NCBI GenBank assembly: GCA_017052515.1
Contig: JAFHKR010000037.1
Span: 124,001-188,000, forward strand
DNA length: 64,000 nucleotides
Source: Fictibacillus nanhaiensis
GTDB taxonomy: Bacteria > Bacillota > Bacilli > Bacillales > Fictibacillaceae
Direction of reading: 5' to 3'
Of this stretch, positions 51,526 to 59,385 are shown one piece after another. Made by a program: the position numbers and the translations under genes. The notes under the pieces were generated by a model. It ran no database searches, had not been told where the DNA came from, and saw nothing but the letters and a program-made list of their open reading frames with translations. Every line of letters begins with the position of its first letter. The first letter of the stretch is position 1.

Positions 51526-52188
51526 ATGTCTAAACATATATTAATGGTCGTAACTACGGCTGATCACATGAATAATGAACATTCAACAGGATTATGGCTT
51601 TCTGAATTTGGTGAAGCGTATGTCGAGTTCGCCAAAGCAGGGCATACTATTACTGTTGCAAGTCCTAAAGGTGGAAAAGCGCCTGTAGATGACCGCAGCT
51701 TAGAAGGTGAAGTGCCTCAAGAGATTCTAGACACAGCTAAATATCTTGAGAACACATTAAGATTGGAAGAGATCAATGAGCTTGATGGTTTTGATGCGAT
51801 CTTCTTGCCAGGAGGCCACGGAACTATGTTTGACCTTCCAGAAAACACAAAACTGCAAGAGGTCATTCGCGACCTATATGAGCAAAATAAAGTAATTGCA
51901 GCGGTATGTCATGGACCTGCGGGTCTAGTAGGTGTGAAACTTTCTGACGGTACACCGTTAGTAGCTGGGAAAAAAGTGACTGCTTTCACCGATGCTGAAG
52001 AGGTAGCAACAACGCTTGATCAATATATGCCGTTCTTGTTAGAAACACGCATGCGTGAACTAGGCGCACAATTTGTTGCTGCTGAAAATTGGTCAGATCA
52101 TGTACAAACAGATGGACAACTCATTACCGGTCAAAATCCACAATCTACAATTTCGGTAGCTAAAGAAGTTCTAAAAAAGTTAGCATAA
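51526..52188 (+). CDS. DJ-1/PfpI-superfamily protein (Hsp31-like)
   Basis: A 220-residue cytosolic protein. The nucleophile elbow AVCHGPAGL holds Cys128. Glu27 in GLWLSE is the acid partner found in Hsp31-like members, and LPGGHGTMFDLP is also typical. Relatives act on methylglyoxal or protect proteins during stress; the exact activity here is not known. AGGAGG precedes ATG 51526. Between the previous terminator and this gene (51335-51525) I see only AT-rich sequence, including the near-palindrome GGTGTATATA...TATTTATACC. It is monocistronic. Confidence 0.87.
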   Translation: MSKHILMVVTTADHMNNEHSTGLWLSEFGEAYVEFAKAGHTITVASPKGGKAPVDDRSLEGEVPQEILDTAKYLENTLRLEEINELDGFDAIFLPGGHGTMFDLPENTKLQEVIRDLYEQNKVIAAVCHGPAGLVGVKLSDGTPLVAGKKVTAFTDAEEVATTLDQYMPFLLETRMRELGAQFVAAENWSDHVQTDGQLITGQNPQSTISVAKEVLKKLA

Positions 52189-52198
52189 TAATAGGTGA

Positions 52199-52242
52199 AC
52201 CTGCAGACCTTTATAATAAAAGGTTTGCAGGCTTTATTTTTT
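52199..52242 (+). terminator. Terminator of the DJ-1-like gene
   Basis: CCTGCAGACCTTT and AAAGGTTTGCAGG pair (one G-U) around ATAATA and a T-rich tract follows. Confidence 0.85.
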
Positions 52243-52281
52243 GTGAACATTGAAAAGGAATAATGGAGAGGAGAATATAGG

Positions 52282-53262
52282 ATGAAAGCATTACTTTTGA
52301 AAGATCTCAATCAATGGAAAGAAATGAAGGTAGAAGAAATAGACATGCCAATTGCAGGAAATGGAGAGGTTGTAGTAAAAATTCATGCGGCTGGCCTAAA
52401 TCCTGTAGATTATAAAACGGCAACTGGAGGAAATCCGAACTGGACGTATCCTCACATTTTAGGACTCGATGCTGCAGGTACCATACATGAAGTTGGAGAA
52501 GGTGTAACGGATTGGAAGATCGGTGATCGTGTAGTGTATCACGGAGATTTTAACAAAAAAGGGGCATACGCTGAATATGGAGTAACAACAGCACATACCA
52601 TCTCACGTATTCCAGATTCTCTATCATTTGAAGAAGCAGCTGCTCTTCCAACAGCTGGCTATACTGCTTATCAGGCTTTGTTTAGAAAATTACCTATGTC
52701 TTCAATCGATACGATTTTAATCCATGCAGGTGCGGGTGGTGTAGGTGGATTTGCGGTACAACTTGCTAAAAATGCAGGGAAAACAGTTATCTCCACAGCA
52801 TCCAAACACAACCATGAGTATGTTCGTTCGTTAGGAGCAGATCTTGTGATCGACTATAAAGAAGACGACGTTAAGGAAAAAGTGATGGCTTTTACTAACG
52901 GTAGAGGTGTTGATGCAGTTCTAGATACAGTTTCTAGAGACAATGCAACTGCATCACTCGACTTGATCGCATACAACGGGCACATCGCACATATTGCCGG
53001 TGCACCTGATTATACAAAGGTAAAACCATTCACACGTGTAATCTCATTTCATGAGGTAGCATTAAACGCCATTCATCATAACCAAGACGAAGTGGCAGAA
53101 CGCGACTTAGCCAAAATGGGTGATGAATTATTGGCACTGGTTGCAGAAAAGAAGGTTTCTCCACTTATTGAACAAGTTATCTCCCTTGAAGAAGTTCCTA
53201 AGACTCTAGAGAAACTTTCAGAAAGACATGTTAAAGGCAAGATTGTTTGTAAGATTGTTTAA
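52282..53262 (+). CDS. Quinone oxidoreductase-like MDR-family dehydrogenase
   Basis: A 326-residue medium-chain dehydrogenase/reductase. The GroES-like N-terminal part (about 1-120, AAGLNPVDYKTATG) lacks the cysteines that bind catalytic zinc in alcohol dehydrogenases, which points to the NADPH quinone reductase branch. The nucleotide site is HAGAGGVGGFAVQLAK (about 148-163). GGAGAGGAG precedes the ATG. The next gene begins 12 bases after it and encodes a small monooxygenase-fold protein, so a joint role in quinone or aldehyde detoxification is plausible. Confidence 0.87.
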   Translation: MKALLLKDLNQWKEMKVEEIDMPIAGNGEVVVKIHAAGLNPVDYKTATGGNPNWTYPHILGLDAAGTIHEVGEGVTDWKIGDRVVYHGDFNKKGAYAEYGVTTAHTISRIPDSLSFEEAAALPTAGYTAYQALFRKLPMSSIDTILIHAGAGGVGGFAVQLAKNAGKTVISTASKHNHEYVRSLGADLVIDYKEDDVKEKVMAFTNGRGVDAVLDTVSRDNATASLDLIAYNGHIAHIAGAPDYTKVKPFTRVISFHEVALNAIHHNQDEVAERDLAKMGDELLALVAEKKVSPLIEQVISLEEVPKTLEKLSERHVKGKIVCKIV

Positions 53263-53274
53263 GGAGATGATTTT

Positions 53275-53565
53275 TTGTCAATTACCATTAACGCAATACT
53301 AAAAGCAAAACCAGGTAAAGAGGAAAGTTTGCGCGAAGAATTGATTCAGGTTGTACAGGCATCAAGGAAAGAAGAAGGATGTATCAGCTATACACTGCAC
53401 GAATCTACTGAGAATCCTGAGACTTTTGTGTTTTATGAAAACTGGCTTGATGAAGATGCTCTAAACAGGCATATGGAATCCGATCATTATAAAAGGTATC
53501 GGAAAAACATAGAGTTGCTTGTTCATACAAGAGAAGTATACCGCTTAAACATTATTGATCTTTAG
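53275..53565 (+). CDS. YgiN-like antibiotic-biosynthesis-monooxygenase-fold protein
   Basis: A 96-residue ABM-domain protein: AILKAKPGKEESLREELIQVVQASRKEEGCISYTLHES-type start, FVFYENWLDEDALNRHMESDHYKRY end. Some members such as YgiN act on quinols without a cofactor. TTG 53275 is the start, with AAGGAG just after the previous stop. It is the second gene of the quinone reductase operon and has a terminator. The exact substrate is not evident. Confidence 0.82.
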   Translation: MSITINAILKAKPGKEESLREELIQVVQASRKEEGCISYTLHESTENPETFVFYENWLDEDALNRHMESDHYKRYRKNIELLVHTREVYRLNIIDL

Positions 53566-53572
53566 AACAAAC

Positions 53573-53611
53573 GCTGCATCGTTTCTCATCCAGATCGATG
53601 CAGTTTTTTTG
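53573..53611 (+). terminator. Terminator of the quinone reductase operon
   Basis: CTGCATCG and CGATGCAG pair around a 14-base loop and are followed by seven T. Confidence 0.85.
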
Positions 53612-53637
53612 ATGCTTTTTAGAAGGGAGGAAATTTT

Positions 53638-54516
53638 TTGATCGATTTTGAATGGTACCGAAGTTTTATCAGTATCTACAAACACCGTTCAGTTTCTGCT
53701 GCTGCAAAAGCTAGAATCTTGACACAGCCTGCCATGAGCCAGCATCTAGCAGCATTAGAAGCAGAAATAGGAGAGCCTCTATTTATTCGCGCTCCCCGGA
53801 AGATGATACCTACTGACAAAGGAAAAGAGCTGTATACAAAGATCGTTCCACTGATAGAGAACTTGGAAAATACGACACTTCAAATGCTTCATAGTTCATC
53901 TGGCAATGGACGTGCACCAGTTATCCGAATCGGTTCGCCTGTAGAATATTTTACGATACGAACTCTTCCTAAAATACGAGATTTGAATATTCGTTTTTTA
54001 TCTCAGTTTGGAGTGGCGGGTACATTACTCGAAAAGCTAGAGAAGGATGAAGTAGATCTTATTCTGACGACTCAAAAAATGCAACAGCAAGGAATTGAGT
54101 TTCAAAAACTCGAAGATGAAGTGTTTGTTGCTGTGGTACCACCAACCTATGAAACGAGTGCCGGGAATGATGCTGTTGAAATTGAACGATGGCTGAACAA
54201 ACAGAACTGGCTGAGCTATGGATTGGAACTTCCTATCATAAGAAGGTATTGGCGTGACCATTTTAAAAAGCGGCCAGACTTTCAACCTTGTCACGTGATA
54301 CCTGATCTAAGATCTGTGTTAGAGGGCATTGAAAATGGGTTGGGTATGAGCATACTTCCCACTTATCTAGTTGAAAAATCATTGCATGAAAATCGTGTGA
54401 AGGTACTGTTTCCTGAGTTAACCACAGAAAACACCATCTATGTGGCATATAAAGTAGAACATAAAAACAACCCCGTTTTAGTAAAAGTACTTGAGGCTCT
54501 CAATCGCAAAAGCTAG
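53638..54516 (+). CDS. LysR-family regulator
   Basis: A 292-residue LysR protein. The HTH (SVSAAAKARILTQPAMSQHLAALEAEIGEPLFIRAPR, about 18-54) is followed by a co-inducer domain (about 88-290). Start is TTG 53638 with GAAGGGAGG before it. It lies just downstream of the quinone reductase and ABM genes in the same direction but behind their terminator, and probably controls them. The inducer is unknown. The next gene, yhfI, starts 56 bases later. Confidence 0.87.
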   Translation: MIDFEWYRSFISIYKHRSVSAAAKARILTQPAMSQHLAALEAEIGEPLFIRAPRKMIPTDKGKELYTKIVPLIENLENTTLQMLHSSSGNGRAPVIRIGSPVEYFTIRTLPKIRDLNIRFLSQFGVAGTLLEKLEKDEVDLILTTQKMQQQGIEFQKLEDEVFVAVVPPTYETSAGNDAVEIERWLNKQNWLSYGLELPIIRRYWRDHFKKRPDFQPCHVIPDLRSVLEGIENGLGMSILPTYLVEKSLHENRVKVLFPELTTENTIYVAYKVEHKNNPVLVKVLEALNRKS

Positions 54517-54572
54517 TGTAAAGAGTAGGCTATTGTGTAAACTAGTAAATAAAAAGGCGGAGGGCTAAGGTT

Positions 54573-55307
54573 ATGAAACTAACGGTCATCGGATATTGGG
54601 GTGGTTATCCAGGAGCGGGAGAAGCCACATCGGGATACCTTCTTCAGAGTGGAGGATTCAATCTACTTATCGATTGTGGAAGCGGAGTGCTCTCACAATT
54701 GCAAAAGTATATTCAGCCAGAAAAACTAGATGCAGTTGTTTTATCACATTATCACGCAGATCATGTGGCTGATGTCGGAGTTCTTCAATACAGTCGTCTC
54801 ATTCAGTCGTTTTTACAAAAAGGAATACAGACACTTCCGATCTATGGCCATGATAAGGATCAAGATGGTTTTCGTTCACTCACGCACGGCACTAGCACAA
54901 AGGGAATTTCATATCAGCCTGATGAGGTGTTGAAGGTCGGGCCATTTACGATTACGTTTCAACTGACGAAGCATGCTGCGGTTTGCTATGCGATGCGGAT
55001 TACAGATGGAAAGCATACGATCGTATATACCGCAGATACCGCGCTCATCCCTGAACTCGTTCCGTTCAGTCGATATGCAGACTTGTTAATCGCAGAATGT
55101 AACTTTTACAAAGGCATGGATGGAAGCGGCCCAGGCCACATGACATCAGAGGATTGTGGCAAGCTAGCACATGAGTCTGAAGCTCGTGAACTGCTTCTCA
55201 CACACCTTCCTCATTTTGGTCAGTTATCACAGCTTGTCACAGAGGCAAAAGAGGTGTATAACAATAAAGTGGAGCTTGCCTCTTCCGGTTGGACGTGGGG
55301 AGCTTAA
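54573..55307 (+). CDS. yhfI: Metallo-beta-lactamase-fold hydrolase YhfI
   Basis: A 244-residue MBL-fold protein, the same length as B. subtilis YhfI, which also precedes lplJ. The metal-binding motif is SHYHADHVADVG (about 62-73); an aspartate in YTADTALI (about 154) and the histidines of the RNase Z-like group (KHAAVCYAMRI, THLPHF) complete the site. It is likely an RNase Z-related hydrolase of unknown substrate. GGCGGAGGG lies before the ATG. Confidence 0.86.
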   Translation: MKLTVIGYWGGYPGAGEATSGYLLQSGGFNLLIDCGSGVLSQLQKYIQPEKLDAVVLSHYHADHVADVGVLQYSRLIQSFLQKGIQTLPIYGHDKDQDGFRSLTHGTSTKGISYQPDEVLKVGPFTITFQLTKHAAVCYAMRITDGKHTIVYTADTALIPELVPFSRYADLLIAECNFYKGMDGSGPGHMTSEDCGKLAHESEARELLLTHLPHFGQLSQLVTEAKEVYNNKVELASSGWTWGA

Positions 55308-55334
55308 AGATAGGGACTGAAAGAGGAGAGAAAT

Positions 55335-56324
55335 ATGCTTTTTATTGATAATGAAAATATTACAGACCCAAGAGTGAATCTAGCTATAGAAGAGTTCGCT
55401 TTAAAACATTTAGACATCAATGAAACGTATTTGCTTTTTTATATAAATGAACCATCGATCATCATCGGTAAGAACCAGAATACCGTCGAAGAGATCAACG
55501 CGGACTATGTTCGTGATGAAGGAATTCATGTGGTTCGTCGTTTATCTGGTGGCGGTGCTGTATATCATGACCTCGGAAACTTAAACTTCAGTTTCATCAC
55601 GAAAGATGACGGTAATTCGTTTCATGATTTCAAGAAGTTTACCGATCCTGTTGTAAAAGCACTGAAAAAACTCGGTGTGAACGCTGAATTAAGCGGACGA
55701 AATGATATTTTGGCTGACGGAAAGAAAATTTCCGGAAACGCACAGTTTTCTACAAAAGGCCGTATGTTTAGCCATGGAACATTACTTTTTGATTCCGAGA
55801 TCGAAAATGTAGTTTCTGCCCTAAACGTACGAATGGATAAGATCGAGTCAAAAGGTATCAAGTCCATCCGCAGCCGAGTAACCAATATCCGCGAGCACTT
55901 GGATGAAGATATGACGATGGAAGAATTCAAACAGACGCTATTAACGTATCTGTTTGAAGAGTTCGATTCTATTCCAAAGTATGAACTGACGGAAAGCGAT
56001 TGGGAAGAAATTCGCAAAATCTCAAGAGAACGTTATGCAAACTGGGATTGGAACTACGGAAAATCACCGAAGTTTAACGTAGAACTCTCAAACCGTTTTG
56101 CTGCAGGCTCTGTTGACATCCGTCTGCACATCGTTAAAGGAATTATTCAGGAAAGTAAGATCTTTGGAGATTTCTTTGGTGTAGGTGACGTATCAGATAT
56201 CGAAAACAAGCTGAACGGAGTACGTTACGACCGTGAAGCGATTGAAAGTGTGTTAGAAGATATTGATTTGAGCCATTATTTTGGCAACGTATCACGCCAA
56301 GAGTTTCTGGATCTATTATATTAG
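55335..56324 (+). CDS. lplJ: Lipoate-protein ligase LplJ
   Basis: A 329-residue enzyme (B. subtilis LplJ is 331) that activates free lipoate with ATP and attaches it to the E2 and GcvH proteins of dehydrogenase complexes. RRLSGGGAVYHDLGNLNFSF (about 68-87) and Lys131 in GKKISGNAQ are the lipoyl-adenylate site. The C-terminal lipoate-ligase domain is present. AGAGGAGA precedes the ATG, 27 bases after yhfI, so the two form an operon ended by a terminator. Confidence 0.93.
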   Translation: MLFIDNENITDPRVNLAIEEFALKHLDINETYLLFYINEPSIIIGKNQNTVEEINADYVRDEGIHVVRRLSGGGAVYHDLGNLNFSFITKDDGNSFHDFKKFTDPVVKALKKLGVNAELSGRNDILADGKKISGNAQFSTKGRMFSHGTLLFDSEIENVVSALNVRMDKIESKGIKSIRSRVTNIREHLDEDMTMEEFKQTLLTYLFEEFDSIPKYELTESDWEEIRKISRERYANWDWNYGKSPKFNVELSNRFAAGSVDIRLHIVKGIIQESKIFGDFFGVGDVSDIENKLNGVRYDREAIESVLEDIDLSHYFGNVSRQEFLDLLY

Positions 56325-56327
56325 GAA

Positions 56328-56356
56328 GAAAACCGCCTTTTCATGGGCGGTTTTTG
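56328..56356 (+). terminator. Terminator of yhfI-lplJ
   Basis: AAAACCGCC and GGCGGTTTT pair around TTTTCATG and are followed by T. Confidence 0.87.
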
Positions 56357-56370
56357 TTTGTTTAGATCGT

Positions 56371-56470
56371 TTATAAGTCCTCAGTTTCATTTATAAGTCT
56401 TCAAAAAAATTTATAAGTCTTCAATTTTTTTTATAAGTCCTCAAAAAAATTTATAAGTCTTCACCATTTC
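56371..56470. repeat. Tandem array of five 20-bp units (TTATAAGTC core)
   Basis: TTATAAGTC(C/T)TCA begins at 56371, 56391, 56411, 56431 and 56451, an exact 20-bp step. The other seven bases are A/T-rich and variable. It starts 14 bp after the lplJ terminator. The TAAGTC part is shared with the 34.5- and 45.5-kb arrays. Confidence 0.92.
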
Positions 56471-56574
56471 ATCCAAAGTTGTGTGTCTAAACGACTGTTT
56501 CAGCACTCAAAATCATTTGACAGAAAATTATTATAAATGATAAGCTGAAACCAAATACATCACACAATAATTAG

Positions 56575-56595
56575 ATAACGGTACAAAAACGTCAT
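56575..56595 (+). promoter_or_regulatory. Candidate operator before paaK
   Basis: ATAACG-N9-CGTCAT. The 21-mer matches the one before paaA (58008-58028) at 17 of 21 positions, including the spacer, and both have the ACG-N9-CGT symmetry. It probably binds the regulator of the phenylacetate cluster, whose gene is not in this window. Confidence 0.68.
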
Positions 56596-56612
56596 ATTTT
56601 TTTAATCTCAAT

Positions 56613-56626
56613 TGTAATCGCTTACA
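56613..56626 (+). promoter_or_regulatory. CcpA cre site before paaK
   Basis: TGTAATCGCTTACA fits the cre consensus at all defined positions. It lies 23 bases before the paaK start, where CcpA would lower expression when preferred sugars are present. Confidence 0.82.
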
Positions 56627-56648
56627 TATTATAAAGGGAGATGAAAGA

Positions 56649-57977
56649 ATGATCCTCCATCCACAAGTGGAATGTATGAGTCGTGACGAAAAAGAAGAGT
56701 TGCAGCTTCATCGGCTAAAGCAGACGGTACAGAGTGTTTATGAGAATGTTCCTTTTTATAAACTTGCATTTGATGAAAAAGGAATCCTTCCCTCATCGAT
56801 CAAGACATTAGAAGATCTTCAAAGACTTCCTTTTACCGTAAAAAAAGATCTTCGAGATCATTATCCTTTTGGACTTTTTGCAGTTCCGCAAGATCATCTC
56901 GTCCGACTGCATGCCTCTTCTGGAACGAGCGGTAAACCAACAGTGGTGGGCTATACAGAAGGAGACATCGACAGGTGGAGTAACATGGTTGCGCGGTCTA
57001 TTGCGATTGCCGGGGGTGAGCCTGGTCATGTGCTTCATAATGCTTATGGCTACGGGCTTTTTACAGGGGGACTCGGGCTTCATAACGGATCAGAGAGACT
57101 TGGCATGATTACCGTTCCTGTTTCGGGAGGAAACACAGAGCGGCAGATCCTTTTAATCGAAGACTTTAAACCACAGGTGATCTGTGGAACTCCTTCCTAT
57201 ATCTTGACTATCGCTGAAAAGATGGAGGAGATGGGAAAAGATCCTAAAGCCACTTCCATTGAATTTGGAATATTTGGAGCCGAGCCGTGGTCGGAAGAGA
57301 TGCGTGCAACGCTTGAAGAGAAGCTTAGTATCAAAGCGATGGATATCTATGGATTGAGCGAAGTGATGGGTCCAGGCGTTGCGATGGAATGCCATGAAGC
57401 GCAGGATGGCCTTCATATTATGGATGATCATTTTTTAGCTGAGATCATTAACCCTGATACGCTCGAACCTATGCCTGACGGTCATTATGGCGAACTCGTG
57501 TTTACGAGTTTAACCAAGGAAGCTTTTCCGATCATCCGATATCGTACGGGAGATATCGCATCCCTCAATAGAATCCCTTGCAGCTGCGGAAGGACATCTA
57601 TACGTATGAGTCGTGTGAAAGGGCGAATCGATGACATGATCATCGTTCGTGGAGTTAACGTGTTTCCGTCTGAAATTGAGAATTGTCTTCTTTCGATAGA
57701 GGACATCGTTCCACACTATCAAGTTCATATTTTAACAGAAGGCTTAAAAGAGCATATCGAACTTCATGTTGAGATGACAGAACAACTTTATGCTGTAACA
57801 AACGGTGACGAAGATCATGAGGCGACGCACCTGTTAAAGAAGACGATCACAAAAAAAATTAAAGACACATGCCTCGTATCGATGAATATTAAAGTGTATC
57901 CACCAAAAGGTATTCCACGTTCTGAAGGTAAGGCGATTCGAGTCGTCAGGAAAACACAGAAAAAAATGGGCGTATAA
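56649..57977 (+). CDS. paaK: Phenylacetate-CoA ligase PaaK
   Basis: A 442-residue adenylate-forming enzyme that couples phenylacetate to CoA with ATP, the first step of the pathway. The P-loop-like motif SSGTSGKPTVVGYT (about 91-104), IYGLSEVMGPGVAMEC (about 236-251), RYRTGDIA and the hinge RVKGRIDDMIIVRGVNVFPSEIE are diagnostic. AAAGGGAG precedes the ATG. A 70-base gap with a probable second promoter separates it from paaA. Confidence 0.93.
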   Translation: MILHPQVECMSRDEKEELQLHRLKQTVQSVYENVPFYKLAFDEKGILPSSIKTLEDLQRLPFTVKKDLRDHYPFGLFAVPQDHLVRLHASSGTSGKPTVVGYTEGDIDRWSNMVARSIAIAGGEPGHVLHNAYGYGLFTGGLGLHNGSERLGMITVPVSGGNTERQILLIEDFKPQVICGTPSYILTIAEKMEEMGKDPKATSIEFGIFGAEPWSEEMRATLEEKLSIKAMDIYGLSEVMGPGVAMECHEAQDGLHIMDDHFLAEIINPDTLEPMPDGHYGELVFTSLTKEAFPIIRYRTGDIASLNRIPCSCGRTSIRMSRVKGRIDDMIIVRGVNVFPSEIENCLLSIEDIVPHYQVHILTEGLKEHIELHVEMTEQLYAVTNGDEDHEATHLLKKTITKKIKDTCLVSMNIKVYPPKGIPRSEGKAIRVVRKTQKKMGV

Positions 57978-57980
57978 ATA

Positions 57981-58028
57981 CTTTTCAATCATATGACGTT
58001 ATTTTATAATTACGGTAAATAAACGTAA
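57981..58028 (+). promoter_or_regulatory. Candidate paaA promoter with overlapping operator
   Basis: TTTTCA (57981-57986) and TATAAT (58004-58009) are 17 bp apart. ATTACG-N9-CGTAAT (58008-58028), a perfect inverted repeat, starts within the -10 and covers the probable transcription start. It is related to the site before paaK. A bound protein here would block transcription of paaABCD. Confidence 0.65.
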
Positions 58029-58048
58029 TATAACAGGAGGGAAACAAC

Positions 58049-59014
58049 ATGACAGTTGGAATGAGTTTTAATCAGCTTAGTGAAGACGAGAAGATGACTC
58101 ATTTTCTTGATCGGATCAATGCCGGTGAGAAGATCGAACCGGACGATTGGATGCCGGAAGATTACCGGCTGCAGCTGATTCGTTTGATTTCAATGCATGG
58201 CATTTCGGAAATTATGGGAGCGCTTCCAGAGAAAGAGTGGGTACCTAAAGCACCTTCTCTACACCGCAAACTCGCGATTATGGCTAAAGTTCAGGATGAG
58301 ATGGGGCATGGACAGCTTTTGCTTCGTGTGGCAGAAGATTTGATGGCTCCTCTAGGTAAGAATCGCCACGACATCATGGAAGATCTTTTTTCAGGTAAAT
58401 TAAAGTTTCATAATGTGTTTCATATGGATGCTCCTACTTGGGGAGATGCGGGAATCATCGCTTGGCTTGTAGACGGAGCGGCAATCATCTCTCAAAGTAT
58501 GATGCTTGATTCTTCTTACGGTCCATACGCTAGGGCGTTAAAGCGTATTTGTGCAGAAGAAGTTTTCCACGCGCAACACGGTGAGAGCATCATTTTAGCG
58601 ATGGCAGAAGGAACACCTGAACAGCGTGAAATGCTGCAGGATTCGTTAAACCGCTGGTGGGAATCACTCATCATGTTCTTTGGACCAAAGTCAGCAAAAG
58701 AAACCGGAAATTCAAACGCTGATAAGAACATCATGTACAAAATCCGTACAAAAACAAACGAGGATCTCCGCCAAGAGTTCTTCACGAAATACATTCCGCG
58801 TATTTGGTCGCTTGGGCTTACGATTCCAGATGATACGATCCGATTTGATGAAGACAGCCAGATGTGGATCTATAAGGATGCTGACTGGAGCAAGTTCAAA
58901 CAGATTGTTTCTGGTAACGGGCCACAATCACAGAACCGTTTAGATCTACGACGTCGTTCCTATAAAAATAATGAGTGGGTGCGCGCGGCGCTCGCTGCTA
59001 AAAAGGCGATCTAA
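58049..59014 (+). CDS. paaA: Phenylacetyl-CoA epoxidase catalytic subunit PaaA
   Basis: A 321-residue ferritin-like diiron protein that inserts oxygen into the aromatic ring of phenylacetyl-CoA. The iron ligands lie in KVQDEMGHGQLL (about 80-91) and CAEEVFHAQHGES (about 170-182). GAPTWGDAGII-like sequence (DAPTWGDAGIIAWL) is typical. CAGGAGGG precedes the ATG. The genes for PaaB, PaaC and PaaD follow in the usual order and must be co-expressed for activity. Confidence 0.95.
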   Translation: MTVGMSFNQLSEDEKMTHFLDRINAGEKIEPDDWMPEDYRLQLIRLISMHGISEIMGALPEKEWVPKAPSLHRKLAIMAKVQDEMGHGQLLLRVAEDLMAPLGKNRHDIMEDLFSGKLKFHNVFHMDAPTWGDAGIIAWLVDGAAIISQSMMLDSSYGPYARALKRICAEEVFHAQHGESIILAMAEGTPEQREMLQDSLNRWWESLIMFFGPKSAKETGNSNADKNIMYKIRTKTNEDLRQEFFTKYIPRIWSLGLTIPDDTIRFDEDSQMWIYKDADWSKFKQIVSGNGPQSQNRLDLRRRSYKNNEWVRAALAAKKAI

Positions 59015-59037
59015 CAGCGGAAGGGAGAGAAACAAAG

Positions 59038-59385
59038 GTGAACGAATCAACAAATGAGTTCTACAACGTGTATGAAGTTTTTAGCAAAAAAACAGATAAA
59101 TCTCCGTTTCAGCATAGCTTTAGCCTTTTAGCACCAAACGCAGATATGGCGCTCATCATGGCAAAAGAGAATTTCTTCAGAAGAGAAACGGTTGCTGACA
59201 TCTGGGTTGTAAAAAGAGAGAACATCAGGGGTCTTAACCAGGACGAAAGAGAGATGCTAAAACGCCTCGATAAACAATATAGAGAAACAAAAGGATACGG
59301 CTACCTAAAGAAGAAGTGGCGTGACTACAATCAAGAGCAATTTACTGAACAGCACATCCTTGGCGGAAGGGGAGACAACTCATGA
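59038..59385 (+). CDS. paaB: Phenylacetyl-CoA epoxidase subunit PaaB
   Basis: A 115-residue small subunit that holds the PaaA-PaaC complex together. YNVYEVFSKKTDKSPFQHSFSLLAPNADMALIMAKENFFRR-type sequence is the known PaaB fold; the C-terminal extension (GYGYLKKKWRDYNQEQFTEQHILGG) is longer than in the enterobacterial protein. Start is GTG 59038 behind AAGGGAGAG. It overlaps paaC by four bases (ATGA). Confidence 0.93.
   Translation: MNESTNEFYNVYEVFSKKTDKSPFQHSFSLLAPNADMALIMAKENFFRRETVADIWVVKRENIRGLNQDEREMLKRLDKQYRETKGYGYLKKKWRDYNQEQFTEQHILGGRGDNS

Noticed and set aside
56517-56545. Promoter from TTGACA at 56517 for paaK
   Set aside because: No -10 of reasonable quality lies at 16-18 bp; TGATAA is too close and GATAAG is weak.
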